A stretch of 63,837 bases of DNA. Source: an uncultured Rhodanobacteraceae bacterium. GTDB lineage: Bacteria > Pseudomonadota > Gammaproteobacteria > Xanthomonadales > SZUA-5. Each line of letters begins with the position of its first letter. Position 1 is the stretch's first letter. This document shows positions 11,001-19,100 of the stretch, one piece after another. The stretch covers positions 1 through 63,837 of the forward strand of contig CALEZI010000118.1 in assembly GCA_937928755.1 (NCBI GenBank), written 5' to 3'. The notes under the pieces were generated by a model. It was given only the letters and a program-made list of their open reading frames with translations. It had not been told where the DNA came from and made no database searches. The position numbers were made by a program, and so were the translations under genes.

Positions 11001-11609
11001 AGCGCCGACGGTGGCCAGTTGCGCCGCTTCCGCGGGCTCCACTGCACCGGCCAGTTGGCCGACCACGCGCGCGATCTCGCCGGCCGGCGTCAGCGCCACC
11101 GTGACTTCGGAGCCGAACACCGGACGGCCATTGACATACTGCGCCAGGCGTACCCAGCCCAGGTTGCCGGCGGGATTGACGTAGTCGGCGTCGAGCTGCA
11201 GCTGCGCGGCCTGACTGCGGGTCAAGCCATACAGCGCGGCATGCTGCTCGACGAAGCCGCGCGCGATGGCCTCGCGGCGCTGGCTCGATGGCCCGGTCAG
11301 CACACGCGCGCCGCGCGCCACGCCGACGATGTCCGGGCCGCCGGATTCGGCGCCGAGGTGGATGCGCAGGCCCGGCGTCGCCTGCCGCAGCGCGGCCTCG
11401 GCTTGGGCGAAGCCCTGGCGCGCCGCGGCCGATCGCGTCGCCGCGCCGGGGCTTTCCGCACGCAGCCGGTGCAAGGCCGCTGGCTTGTCCTGCGAGGTGC
11501 GGATGTCGAAAGAGGGTCTGCCTTCGTGTTCTGGGGCGATCAGCGCCGCGGCATCCAGACTCAGCAACAACAGGCAACAGAACAGCGCAGCAACAAAGTG
11601 CTTGACCAT
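5007..11609 (-). CDS. Secreted M36 (fungalysin-type) zinc metallopeptidase with P-domain, Calx-beta, Ig-like and DUF11 modules
   Basis: About 2200 residues. The ATG at 11609 is preferred over upstream codons because it has GGGG 6 nt upstream and starts a signal peptide (VKHFVAALFCCLLLLSLDAAA). An FTP-type propeptide spans about residues 70-250. The catalytic domain carries H498-E499-x-x-H502 in IIIHELAHGLSNRL and the third zinc ligand E627 in NAGEIWSSALWEA. Next come a proprotein-convertase P-like domain (about 870-990), several Calx-beta repeats (about 1030-1750), Ig-like repeats, and a DUF11 domain near 1980-2080. LFRNGFEN lies around residue 2095, and the tail ends in GDPLLTWTA...GWVLEGAQLR. 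It is probably exported and degrades extracellular protein. A decayed copy of the tail lies at 44.4 kb. Confidence 0.95.
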   Translation of the reverse strand: MVKHFVAALFCCLLLLSLDAAALIAPEHEGRPSFDIRTSQDKPAALHRLRAESPGAATRSAAARQGFAQAEAALRQATPGLRIHLGAESGGPDIVGVARGARVLTGPSSQRREAIARGFVEQHAALYGLTRSQAAQLQLDADYVNPAGNLGWVRLAQYVNGRPVFGSEVTVALTPAGEIARVVGQLAGAVEPAEAAQLATVGAAQAVMLAATDVGIAMLPGDLRQLSVSADGRSARFASRVLDDEVEAKQVYFPLGEGALELAWSMVIWEPVYAYYTVIAARDGTVLWRKNITNHEAHTYRVYDGANPAPFHPGPTDPTTNPQAPRVAPVDLVIDSQVSTNDPWLTVGQATTDGNNVEAGLDLGAPDGVDAPLGESGANAFLYSSNPPPGTPAPGEAPTTTASRNAAVTNLFYWSNRFHNLTYDLGFTEPARNFQNDNFGRGGLGGDRVRSEAQDYSGVNNANFNTPPDGQRGRNQMYLWNLATPNRDGSLDAEIIIHELAHGLSNRLHNNASGLNTNMAGAMGEGWSDFYAHSFLAKPTDPINGIYVTGGYSTLGLFGSSQNYYYGIRRFPKAVIAFTGGPNNRPHNPLTFADIDSTQINLNDGAYPPGPIIANGAAADQVHNAGEIWSSALWEARAQIIGNLGAVAGNQRMLQLVTDGMKLNPTNPTFLQARDSIIAADCAAYAGSSEIALRTGFALRGMGVGAQVLVTGNGSGSARVVESFVGSDGTVPVDVGTTGWQALSCPTANRNPTPGDVVQLVVPITNPLCGTTLSNVVVSAPGGGSQSYPTLAGGATQTALVNYTIPLDAVCGTTIQVPVTITHDNGTQSIMVDVPIGEAAIGTTAFTNNTLINLPNGQPTTTVGIASPYPSNISVSGITDPVLGVRVTLNGYNQTFPGDMDFLLVGPTGQKMIILSDSFSTGDAINATLTLSDDAAAAAPVTTTVLTGVSSYRPTNHGPADPFAAPAPASPYLEAAPAGTATFASAFGGLNANGTWSLYAVDDAGGDAGTLTGGWTLTVLTSQPVVCIPCAVAGVTVTESAGSTAVSEGGATDSYEVVLDAAPSADVTINLAFDGAQLTLNGDTDGSASLLFTTANWDTPQVVEVVATNDMVVEAPLANSVIAQTITSADPAYAAVDPADVTVAVTDNDIAVVGFAANDDAIAEAAGNFQKAVVLTITANGVGPASLHNALSVPLSFTEAGALEPEDFALSTAQVTFPAGATTGASQNAVVAIVNDAIDEDAESFAINLVTAGAPSNINFGRSTTNVQINDDDTAGVTLVQSGGNTAVTEGGATDTYTLALTSQPTQQVTISLVGVQVTPSAVTPPAANKAAPPPASVTFSAGNWNQPQTVTVTADNDTVVEGAHAGSVTHDVTSGDPKYQALPVPPLAVLIADNDTAEIIFSSAGFTVLEGAEFSPGATLKVTANGAPGGSIADQAVATLNLTLGSASTDDVSVTDSFVFPAGSTHDAVSTAGRTNVTDDRSVEATETFTLSLSIQSGPATTTASNIYDIDSDDSAVIGFALPASSAPEGTTPHSVNAQLVITGIGSGPLLLEDAASVVITDTPGTATTPADYTRTTASVSFPAGSADGATQPILASIVDDALFEGNHDFALGFGAVTAASASVTAAGAHAVTITDNDPMPVISIDSPSQPEGNGGNTPMTFTVSLSAAAGVDVSFTRATADGTATLLDNDYVQLTPAGASIAAGATSLPIVVQIVGDTTFEGDETFSLNVSNIVNATVAGAPVIEGVPAVLVGTGTIEEDDQQPTTTTITSHVPSTTVVGQPYTVTANVAAVTLSPLGAVTVSDGAASCGPVAVTPAASPNSTASCVLTSTTAGTKNLVASYTAASTAFADSVSASVPHQVNAAATSISVSGPSRSRINTPTSFSFALSVNAPGAGSPAGTVTLTSGAASCSVTVPTATPSCALSFDALGARTVSAAFAPSDGNFLASSSSGAGNAQTLVFALSDIAVSKSNGIGTYAPGDLIVYTVTVRNLGADAAAQIRVRDNVPTGLTDVVWSCDASGGVACPQAGGSGNLDATIASFPVGGLLNYTFYGNVDGSPAQLANTALVELPADTTIEDPVPGNNSATDTDLLDLLFRNGFENAAVNAAAGSFRLPGGALRGALDEVAVSVYALDDAEGEALRVYARVVDNELQYALAVRNSQGKLRLAAWASYNGDPLLTWTARAVGDGWVLEGAQLR

Positions 11610-12150
11610 GCGAACCCCGGCAGGACGAACATTGAAACTGGCTGCCGGCCCCGCTGCGCGTGGCAAGCGCCCCCGCCACGAAACTAACACGCAAGACTGT
11701 GTGCGCGATCACAAAAAGCCTGACCTTTGTAGAATCATTTGTGAAGACGTGACCGGTCCGCTTCACCAATCCGGACGCACGGACCATCCCCAGGGTCGTT
11801 GGCGAAGACTCCGAAAATCGTCGCGGCCGTCGCCGGCGGTGCATTACCCGCCCGGCACGATGCCTCTGGACGGTGGCGCCACAGTGACCGCCTTTGCTAC
11901 TCGGGCTCCCCCGCCCGGCAGGCGACCGGCAGGTAACGATCGGAAATGTCGGAGACCAAATTAACTGATGACCGGGAGTCTCAACCCGTTTCGACCAGGG
12001 TTGCCGAAGTGCACAAGCAAACACCCGACTCGGCATTTGAAGGCGGGGCACTCTGAATCGAGCCGCGCCGCGCATTTGATGCGCTGCACAACGTCAGCCT
12101 CGATGCTCTGGAATATCCTCGGCCGAACGCGATCGAAAGGAATGGATCGA
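11610..12150. other. Intergenic region between divergent genes
   Basis: About 540 bp separate the minus-strand M36 peptidase from the plus-strand WS/DGAT gene, so promoters for both should lie here. TAGAAT at 11733-11738 could be a -10 element for the plus strand, but I see no convincing -35 partner. No RNA gene or long repeat was recognised. Confidence 0.4.
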
Positions 12151-13554
12151 GTGCGATTACGGACGTTGAGCGGCCTCGACGCAGGCTTTCTGTACATCGA
12201 AGCTGGCGGCACCCCGATGCATGTGGGCAGCCTGATGCTGCTGGAAAAGCCGAAGAAGCGCGGCTACGACTTTCATGCTGCGGTACAGGCGCTGATTTCA
12301 GAGCGTCTGCCGAAGGCGCGCGCGCTCAGGCGGAGGCTGATCGAGGCGCCGCTTGAATTGGCGCATCCGATGTGGGGCGAAGCGGCACATATCGACCTCG
12401 GTTACCACGTTCGACAGGAAACCCTGCCGAAACCCGGCACCCAGGCACAACTGCTGCGCCGCGTGGCCGAACTGCATGCCGAGATGCTGCCGCGCGATCA
12501 CCCGCTGTGGCGATTGGTGGTCATCGACGGACTGGCCAGCGGCGAACTCGCGCTGTATTCGAAGATTCACCACGCCTTGCTCGATGGGCAGGGTGGTATT
12601 GCGCTGGCGCAGGCGCTGCTCGATACCGCGTCGCACATCCCCAGGCCGTTGGTCGGCGAGGAAGTCATCCATGCCGACGAAGACGCCGGCAAGCGGGCGC
12701 GCGCCGGCACTGCCGCTCGCGCCACGGTTTCGCAGTTCGCGCGACTGATCCGCGCGGTCCCGGCCACGTTGAAGCTGGCAAAGGATGCGCTGAGCGAACC
12801 CGGCGGACTGATGCACAAGCTGCGCGACGCAGTGCTGATGGCGCCCAAGACCTTGTTCAACGTGCAGATCGGCGCTGAACGCGCCTTCGCCGTTGCCAGT
12901 ATCGACCTCGCCCGGGTCAAGCGCGTCGCCCGCGGACATGGCGTGAGCTTGAACGATGTGGTCCTGGCGTTGGTGGCGCAGGCGCTGCGCGAGTATCTCG
13001 GCCGCAATGGCGGTGTGCCGGACGAACCGTTGGTTGTCGGCATGCCGATTTCTCTGCGCGGCGCCGGCGATGGCGAAGCCAACAACCAGGTGTCGATGGC
13101 GCAGTGCCCGCTGCCGACCCAGATTGCCGATCCGCTGAAGCGACTGGCGGCGATTCATGCCGCTACTGCGGGCATCAAGAATCGAGTCAGCGCGCTGCGC
13201 GACTTGATCCCGACGGATTTTCCGGGCCTCGCAGCGCCGTGGTGGGCCTCGGGCCTCAGTCGATTGTGGTCGCGTGGACGCATCTCCGAACACCTGCCGG
13301 CGCTGGCCAATCTGGTGGTTTCCAATGTGCCGGGTCCGCCGATCGAGCTTTTTCTTGCTGGCGCCCGCGTACTGCATTACTACCCGGTTTCGATCGTGAT
13401 TCACGGTCTGGCGCTGAACGTGACTGTGCAGAGTTACAGTGGCCACCTTGAGTTCGGCGTGATCAGCGCCAGAGATGTGGTTGCGCGGCCAGAATCCATC
13501 ACTCGCGCGTTGGAGCGGGCATTGGTGGCGCTGGAACGGAGGCTTCCTCAATGA
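12151..13554 (+). CDS. Wax ester synthase / diacylglycerol O-acyltransferase (WS/DGAT family)
   Basis: 467 residues from the GTG at 12151, which has AAAGGA 9 nt upstream. The in-frame ATG at 12142 abuts that Shine-Dalgarno and is less likely; either way the protein begins with the family signature LSGLDAGFLY...TPMHVG. The acyltransferase motif HHxxxDG is H140-H141-A-L-L-D145-G146. The PLW motif (118-120), a NDVVLALVAQALR helix and SNVPGPP near the C-terminus are also present. The family transfers acyl-CoA onto long-chain alcohols or diacylglycerol to make storage lipids at the membrane. It overlaps the following hydrolase by 4 nt (ATGA), so the two are probably translationally coupled. Confidence 0.93.
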   Translation: MRLRTLSGLDAGFLYIEAGGTPMHVGSLMLLEKPKKRGYDFHAAVQALISERLPKARALRRRLIEAPLELAHPMWGEAAHIDLGYHVRQETLPKPGTQAQLLRRVAELHAEMLPRDHPLWRLVVIDGLASGELALYSKIHHALLDGQGGIALAQALLDTASHIPRPLVGEEVIHADEDAGKRARAGTAARATVSQFARLIRAVPATLKLAKDALSEPGGLMHKLRDAVLMAPKTLFNVQIGAERAFAVASIDLARVKRVARGHGVSLNDVVLALVAQALREYLGRNGGVPDEPLVVGMPISLRGAGDGEANNQVSMAQCPLPTQIADPLKRLAAIHAATAGIKNRVSALRDLIPTDFPGLAAPWWASGLSRLWSRGRISEHLPALANLVVSNVPGPPIELFLAGARVLHYYPVSIVIHGLALNVTVQSYSGHLEFGVISARDVVARPESITRALERALVALERRLPQ

Positions 13555-14366
13555 GCCGGAGTGCTGCAACTGCGACCCGTCGCACCGCTGAGCATGCGCC
13601 GTCGCCACCCTCGCGCCTGCTGCTGGCGCTGGAATCGCGCGCCGTGTTCGAGTGGGCTTCGTTCGCGCTCGCATGGCCGCTGCTCAAGCGCGCGCCGCGC
13701 GGCGACGGTCATCCGGTCATGGTGCTGCCGGGCCTGGTGGCCGGAGATGCGAGTACCTGGCCGCTGCGCCGCTTTCTCGAAGAACTCGGTTATGTGGCCT
13801 ACCCCTGGAAGCTCGGCTTCAACTTCGGCCCGCGCGGCGAAACCGTGCCCAAGCTGCTCGCCCGAGTACGTCGAATCGAACAGAAACATGGCCGCAAGCT
13901 CAGCCTGATCGGTTGGTCGCTGGGCGGCGCAATGGCGCGTGGACTCGGAGCCAACCTGCCGGATTCGATCCGCAACGTGATCACGCTCGGCTCGCCGGTG
14001 CAGCCGCATGCACACGCGACCAACGCATGGAAGGTGTTCGAAGCCGTCAGCGGCTGGCGCACCGACGATCCGGAACTCAGGAAGATGGCGCTGCAATCGC
14101 CATCGATGCCGAACACCTCGATCTTCAGCAAGGCCGACGGCATCGTGTCGTGGAAGGCCAGCGTCAACCACGAAGCCGCGCACTGCGAGAACATCGAGAT
14201 CCCCGGCAGTCATCTTGGTCTTGGCGTCAATCCACTGGTGCTGTGGGCGATCGCCGACCGGCTGGCGCAACCTGAGGGCGGCTGGAAGCCGTTCGAGCGC
14301 GACGGCTTGCTGCGCTCGATCGTGTACCGCAAGGCGGATCAGTTTCGCCTGGCGCAGTTGCTGTAG
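13551..14366 (+). CDS. Alpha/beta-hydrolase (lipase/esterase-like)
   Basis: 271 residues starting at the ATG that overlaps the WS/DGAT stop. The nucleophile elbow is G-W-S123-L-G-G-A. An oxyanion-type region VMVLPGLVAGDAST (about 57-70) precedes it, and GSHLGLG near residue 221 could supply the catalytic histidine. No signal peptide is apparent, so it is probably cytoplasmic or membrane-associated. Coupling to WS/DGAT suggests a role in turnover or remodelling of neutral lipids. This is inferred from context; the substrate cannot be read from the sequence. Confidence 0.85.
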   Translation: MSRSAATATRRTAEHAPSPPSRLLLALESRAVFEWASFALAWPLLKRAPRGDGHPVMVLPGLVAGDASTWPLRRFLEELGYVAYPWKLGFNFGPRGETVPKLLARVRRIEQKHGRKLSLIGWSLGGAMARGLGANLPDSIRNVITLGSPVQPHAHATNAWKVFEAVSGWRTDDPELRKMALQSPSMPNTSIFSKADGIVSWKASVNHEAAHCENIEIPGSHLGLGVNPLVLWAIADRLAQPEGGWKPFERDGLLRSIVYRKADQFRLAQLL

Positions 14367-14507
14367 CCACGCTGGCCCGCCCCCACAACTGAACTGCTGG
14401 CCCGTTCCCGACAATTTTTGCGTAGTTCATCCACGGTCACCGCATTCGGCGCGCGATCAGTCCGCCGCCGACCCGCGAAACACCTGTTGCGCGACGGGAG
14501 CACCTCC

Positions 14508-14965
14508 ATGAGCTACAGCCGATATCTGGCGTTGATCATTCATCTGGCGTCGTTCGTTCTCGCCGTCGGGATTTCGGCCGCCCAGGCAGCCACTTTCACC
14601 GTCACCCGCAGCGACGATCCGCTGCCGAACGGCTGCATCGTTGGCGACTGCTCGCTGCGCGAGGCAATACTCGCTGCCAATGCCAATGCCGACAGTGATC
14701 TGATCCAGGTGCCGAGCGGGACCTTCATGCAGACCCGCGGCACCTTGACCATCAGCAACTCGGTCCAGTTGCGCGGGTCGACGACGACACCGACCCTGAT
14801 CGATGGTGATGGCGTGCAAGCGCTGTTCGATGTCACCGGCACGCCCACGGTGCTGTTCGCCAACCTGTCGCTGAAGGCGGACGGGGCGCACGCGCTGGAC
14901 CTCTCGCGCAACGCCTTTACCACGCTGGATCAAGTCACGATCGGTAGCCCCGACAGCCAGATCTG
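14508..14965 (+). pseudogene. 5' part of a CSLREA-type secreted beta-helix protein, truncated
   Basis: The ATG at 14508 has GGGAG 7 nt upstream and is followed by a signal peptide (YLALIIHLASFVLAVGISAAQA). The CSLREA motif reads GDCSLREAILAANANAD, then beta-helix-like repeats follow to about residue 152 (TLDQVTIGSPDSQ). Beyond about 14960 the reading frame stays open to 16325, but the sequence is then the antisense of a TonB-dependent receptor gene, so the real protein stops here. Intact relatives usually run several hundred residues further. The junction is placed within about 20 bp by where each protein stops looking like its family. It may be a deletion scar or an assembly join. Confidence 0.75.
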
Positions 14966-16100
14966 GGTCGATGTCAGCGCCAAGTTCCGGGCCCAGTTCG
15001 CCGCGAGTCGGGTTGTTCGGATTGTCGGGCGCAATGTACAAGCCGTTGGTCGGCGTCGGCGCGGACTGGGTCTCGCCGTCAGCGCCGACCACCATGATGC
15101 GACCGAAGGCGGACAGCGATTCCGAAAACTCGTGACGCGCGGTGGCGAACAGGCTGCGCCCTTCGAAACCCGCGCGTTCGGTATTCAGGTCGCGCAGGCG
15201 ATAGCCGCACAATTCATTGGCTCCGAAGCGCAAACGGGTGGAACCGGGAAACAGCGGATCGCTGTCGGTTGCCGTCGGGCAACGCGCGTCCGCCCGGAAC
15301 GGGCCGATGTAATCATCGGTTTCCGGATCGAAACGACGATATGTGCCGGGGTTGCCGTTTTGGTTGAAACCCGCCAGTTCCAGCAGGTAATCGCGATCCT
15401 TGCCGAGCAGGATCTCGCGGTCCTGGGCCTCGGCGGCCAGCAGCCAGTGACCGCGGTCATGAGTGCGGCCGTAGACTATGCTGGCGCGATGCGTCTGCCC
15501 GCCGTCTTGCTCCGGATACTCGACCTGGAATTCCAGTTCCGGATCGGTGTCGTTGCGGCGGGTGACGAGATTGATCACGCCGCCGATGGCGTCGCTGCCG
15601 TAAATGGCCGAAGCGCCATCGCGCAGCACTTCGATGCGGTCGATCGCCGCCAACGGGATGCCGGTCACACTCGCCGACGCGCCGCCGTTGTCGTCGAGCG
15701 CCAGATTCGGCAAGCGATGGCCATCGAGCAGGCTCAGCGTGTATTTGCTGCCCAAGCCACGCAGGCTGGGCAAGGACAGATTCGGCGTATCGGCCAGTGG
15801 CGCATCGGCCACACTGCCGAAGCTGTTGTAGGGCAGATCGCGAATGGCATCGGCCAGATTGGCCTGGCCGCTGGCAAGCAACTCGTCGCGCTCGATGACG
15901 CTGATCGGCAGCGGCCCTTCCACCTGGATGCGCTTGATGTGCGTGCCGGTGACCACGATCGCATCGAACTCGGCGGCCGCGTCGGCCTCCGAGACCTCGT
16001 CCGCATCGACCTCCGGGTCGACCACTTCCTCGGCAGGCGCCCGTTCCGCAAACAGCAACCACGCGGACACGCAGGCCGCGCAGGATCCGATTCGCATCAT
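14966..16100 (-). pseudogene. TonB-dependent receptor, N-terminal plug region only (3' truncated)
   Basis: The ATG at 16100 overlaps the upstream kinase stop (ATGA) and has GGAG 7 nt before it. After a signal peptide and an acidic linker, the plug domain is clear: FDAIVVTGTHIKR, SLPSLRGLGSKYTLSLLDGHR, IDRIEVLRDGASAIYGSDAI and GGVINLVTRR. The first barrel strands follow, to about residue 378 (APDNPNNPTRGELG). Receptors of this type are usually 800-1000 residues. From about 14965 the frame runs into antisense of the CSLREA gene, so most of the barrel is missing and the product should not form a working outer-membrane transporter. Coupling to a kinase gene is unusual for a receptor. Confidence 0.85.
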
Positions 16101-19100
16101 GGCAGTTCTCCGACTTCGATGGCGTTTGCATCTGGTGGGGTCACCAGAGGTTCGAGCGTCGCCGCCAGTAACAGCGGCGAGCTCCATGGAACTCGCGTGG
16201 ATTCGAACGCCAGACTGGCCAGCGCCTTGTGCGGGTGCGGATTGGCGATGCGCACCGCGTACAACCGCGGTGGCGAGGGCGCCATTCCGCCGAGCAGGCT
16301 GAACTGCGCGCCGTGTCCAACATAGGCAACCCGCGACTCGCTTGAGCGGGCGCCGATATCCACGGCAAACCAGGGTTCGATGTCGCGTTTGTAGATCAGA
16401 TCGGCGCGGGCGCGAGTGCCGTCGCGATAACCGAACTCGATGATCGCGTAGGCCTCGCGCACTTCGTCCTTCAACACCGTCGAGGCCATCACCAGCAGCT
16501 CCACCGCGGCAACCTCGGACGTCGCAACGGCGATCCCTTCGATGCGCGAACCCAGTTCGACACTGGGTTCTGCATTGGGCCGGTAGCGCGCCCAGATCGC
16601 GCAATGCACCTCGAAATCGACTCCCGACAGGCGCTGCCGCCCCGGCGCCAGCAGGCGGTCGAGGCGTGGATTCTGGTGCAGCGGATTGGGATGCTGGTCG
16701 AGCTCGAAATTGCAGTTCGGGCGCAGATCGACGAAGCGCGGATCGAGTTGATCGAGGTGCGCTTCCTGCTGCGACAACACCGCGGAGGCGGCGGGCGGGC
16801 CCGGATCGGCCGCGCGCAGCAGACTGCGCAGCCCTGGATCCCGCTCTGCGAAATGAGTCTCGGGCGGATCCTGATCGGAGGGGATCAACAAACCAATCAG
16901 CGCCTGCAACTCGGCGATCGGCCGGTGCTCGCGTACCATCTCGATGCGCCATCGACGCCGGTCGCTGTCCTGCATGAGGGCAAGAGTGCCCGACGCGTCC
17001 AGCGCGACACCGGAAAACTCGATGACACCGGAGGTCGACTGAATCGGGGGCGTCAGCCAGTTGCCATCCGGCAAGGACAGCCATTGCACACCCTGCTTGA
17101 TGCCGACGGCCAGGCGGCGCCCATCCTCGCTGAGCGCGATGCCTGGGTAGCCCCGCTCATTCATGCCGGCCAGCTTGATCGTGCGATCGGCGCCCTCGAG
17201 GCGGAACAGGCGCGCTTCGTTCTGACCTGGCAACAATGCCGCCAAGGCATTGCCATCCTCGAAGGGCTGCAACGCCCAGGCCCAACTGGGCAGGCGCCAG
17301 ACGCGCAGTTGCGCGCCATCGCGGGCAGACAATGCATGCATGCGATAGCCATCTTCGCCGCCGGACCCGCTCACCACCCAGAGCGTTCTGCCGTCGACAC
17401 CGAGCCTCGCGCCACGAACCGGCGTGAAATCGCCGACCTCGGCGAAGCTGCGCGGGGGCCAGCGCGCTTGCAGTTTGGCCGCGTCGAGCAAGGTCAGCGG
17501 CCCATTGCGCCACACGATCAATGACTGGCTGTCGTCGGCGTACTGCAGTCGATACGCGGGGTGATCGAGGCGGGCATTGGCCTCCGTCGCGCCGGTTCGG
17601 GCATCCAGACTGCGCAAGGCAAGCACCGCACCAGCATCGCTGCGCTCGACCCAGGCCGCGACCAGTCGGTTTCCATCGGGCGCCACCAACAGCGCGCTCG
17701 GCGTCGCCGGCAACTGCACCGGAGCAAAGCGCGGCGCGCCGCTGCTGACGTCGCGCACATGCAGTTCGGGGCCGGCGGTGGCGACGAAGAAGCCGCCGAA
17801 CCGGGGCTCGGCGCTGCCGGGGGCGAGCAATTCGGCGAAGCCGACAGCTTGAGGAAATTCGTGCGCGACGCCGAGCGCTCGCCCGTCGAGGTCGGCGACC
17901 TGCACCCGTCCGGCGTCCACCTGCAACATCCGGCGGCCGTCGAAGCGCCGCTGCGCATCGCGCATTTCGCGCAATGGGGTGCGCCCCGGCAACGGCTGAC
18001 GTTGCCGATGGCGCCACAGCCGCAGCTCACCATCGGATGCACCGAACGCGAACAGCCCACGGGCAATCAACGCGTCATTGGCCGGAGTGATGATCGCCCG
18101 CGGGTACGAGGGGCGTTCGAACAGCGCCTGCGCTGGCTGTTCCGGACCCGGCAGATACCAAAGGCGCGAATGCTCCGGCTCTGCGACATAAACTTGCCGG
18201 CGCTGCGCGTCGAGCGTCATCGCACCGACGATGTCGTCCTGATTGGCGCTCAGGTGCAAGGGCAGGACCACCGCGGCCGCACTGTTCACATCCCAGACCT
18301 GGACACTGCCGTCGACATGACTGGCGCCGAGCCACAGGCCATCCGGACTGAAATGCAGATCCTCGACGGCCGCATTCACGGTCGACGGCAAACGCACTCG
18401 AGTCCCGTCGGCGGGGTCGAACAGACTGATCTCGCCGTCGCTGAAGCCGATCGCCAGGCGCTCGCCGACTGGCGCAATACGCCATGCGCGCAGCGCTGCG
18501 CCACCGGCGGGCCGGTAGGTCCAGCGCAAACTCATGTCGCGGGCGTCGTGGACTTCGACCGTCGCGCCGGTCTCCCTGACGTTGCCGCGGTGGTAAGCGA
18601 ACCAGACGCCGCCCGGACCCAGCAGGGTTGGGCCATCCAGCGCAATGTCGTCGCCCAACACCTGCCAGTCGGCGACGCGAACCAGCCGCGCACGCAGACC
18701 GCCGCCGTCGCTCGCCGACTGCACGACTACCAACGCGAAGCCGCCGTCCGGGCTGAAATGAGTCACGAACAGACGCGGGAAGAGCTCCGCGGGCGGCTTC
18801 CGCAGTTCTCCGCTTTCGATGTCAATCAGGAAGGTGTTCAGCCCGCGCGCCAGCGGTACCGCCAGGTTGTAGGCCTCGGCAATCAGATGACGGCCGTCGC
18901 GGGCGAGGGTCAGGCGAACCGCTACGCCCAACACGTCAATGGCAATCGCCCAGCGCAATTCGCCGGTGCTCAGATCGTGCAGGCGCACACCGCTACCATT
19001 GCCGGTGGCGACTGCCGCCCAGCGCTCCTCGCGGTCGAGCAACAACTGGGTGATGCGCTCGCCGACGGCAATCGAGTCGATCAGAACGGGTGCCTCGGCG

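Noticed and set aside
92..11687. Long plus-strand ORFs in the first 11.7 kb
   Set aside because: They are Arg/Gly-rich mirror frames of the two secreted peptidase genes; the minus frames contain catalytic motifs and signal peptides.
14418..16325. A single 635-residue plus-strand protein
   Set aside because: Only the first 150 residues look like a protein family; the rest is antisense of a TonB-receptor plug.
14457..17084. A single 875-residue minus-strand protein
   Set aside because: Its N-terminal third is an off-frame reading of the kinase gene, its middle is the receptor, and its end is antisense of the CSLREA gene.
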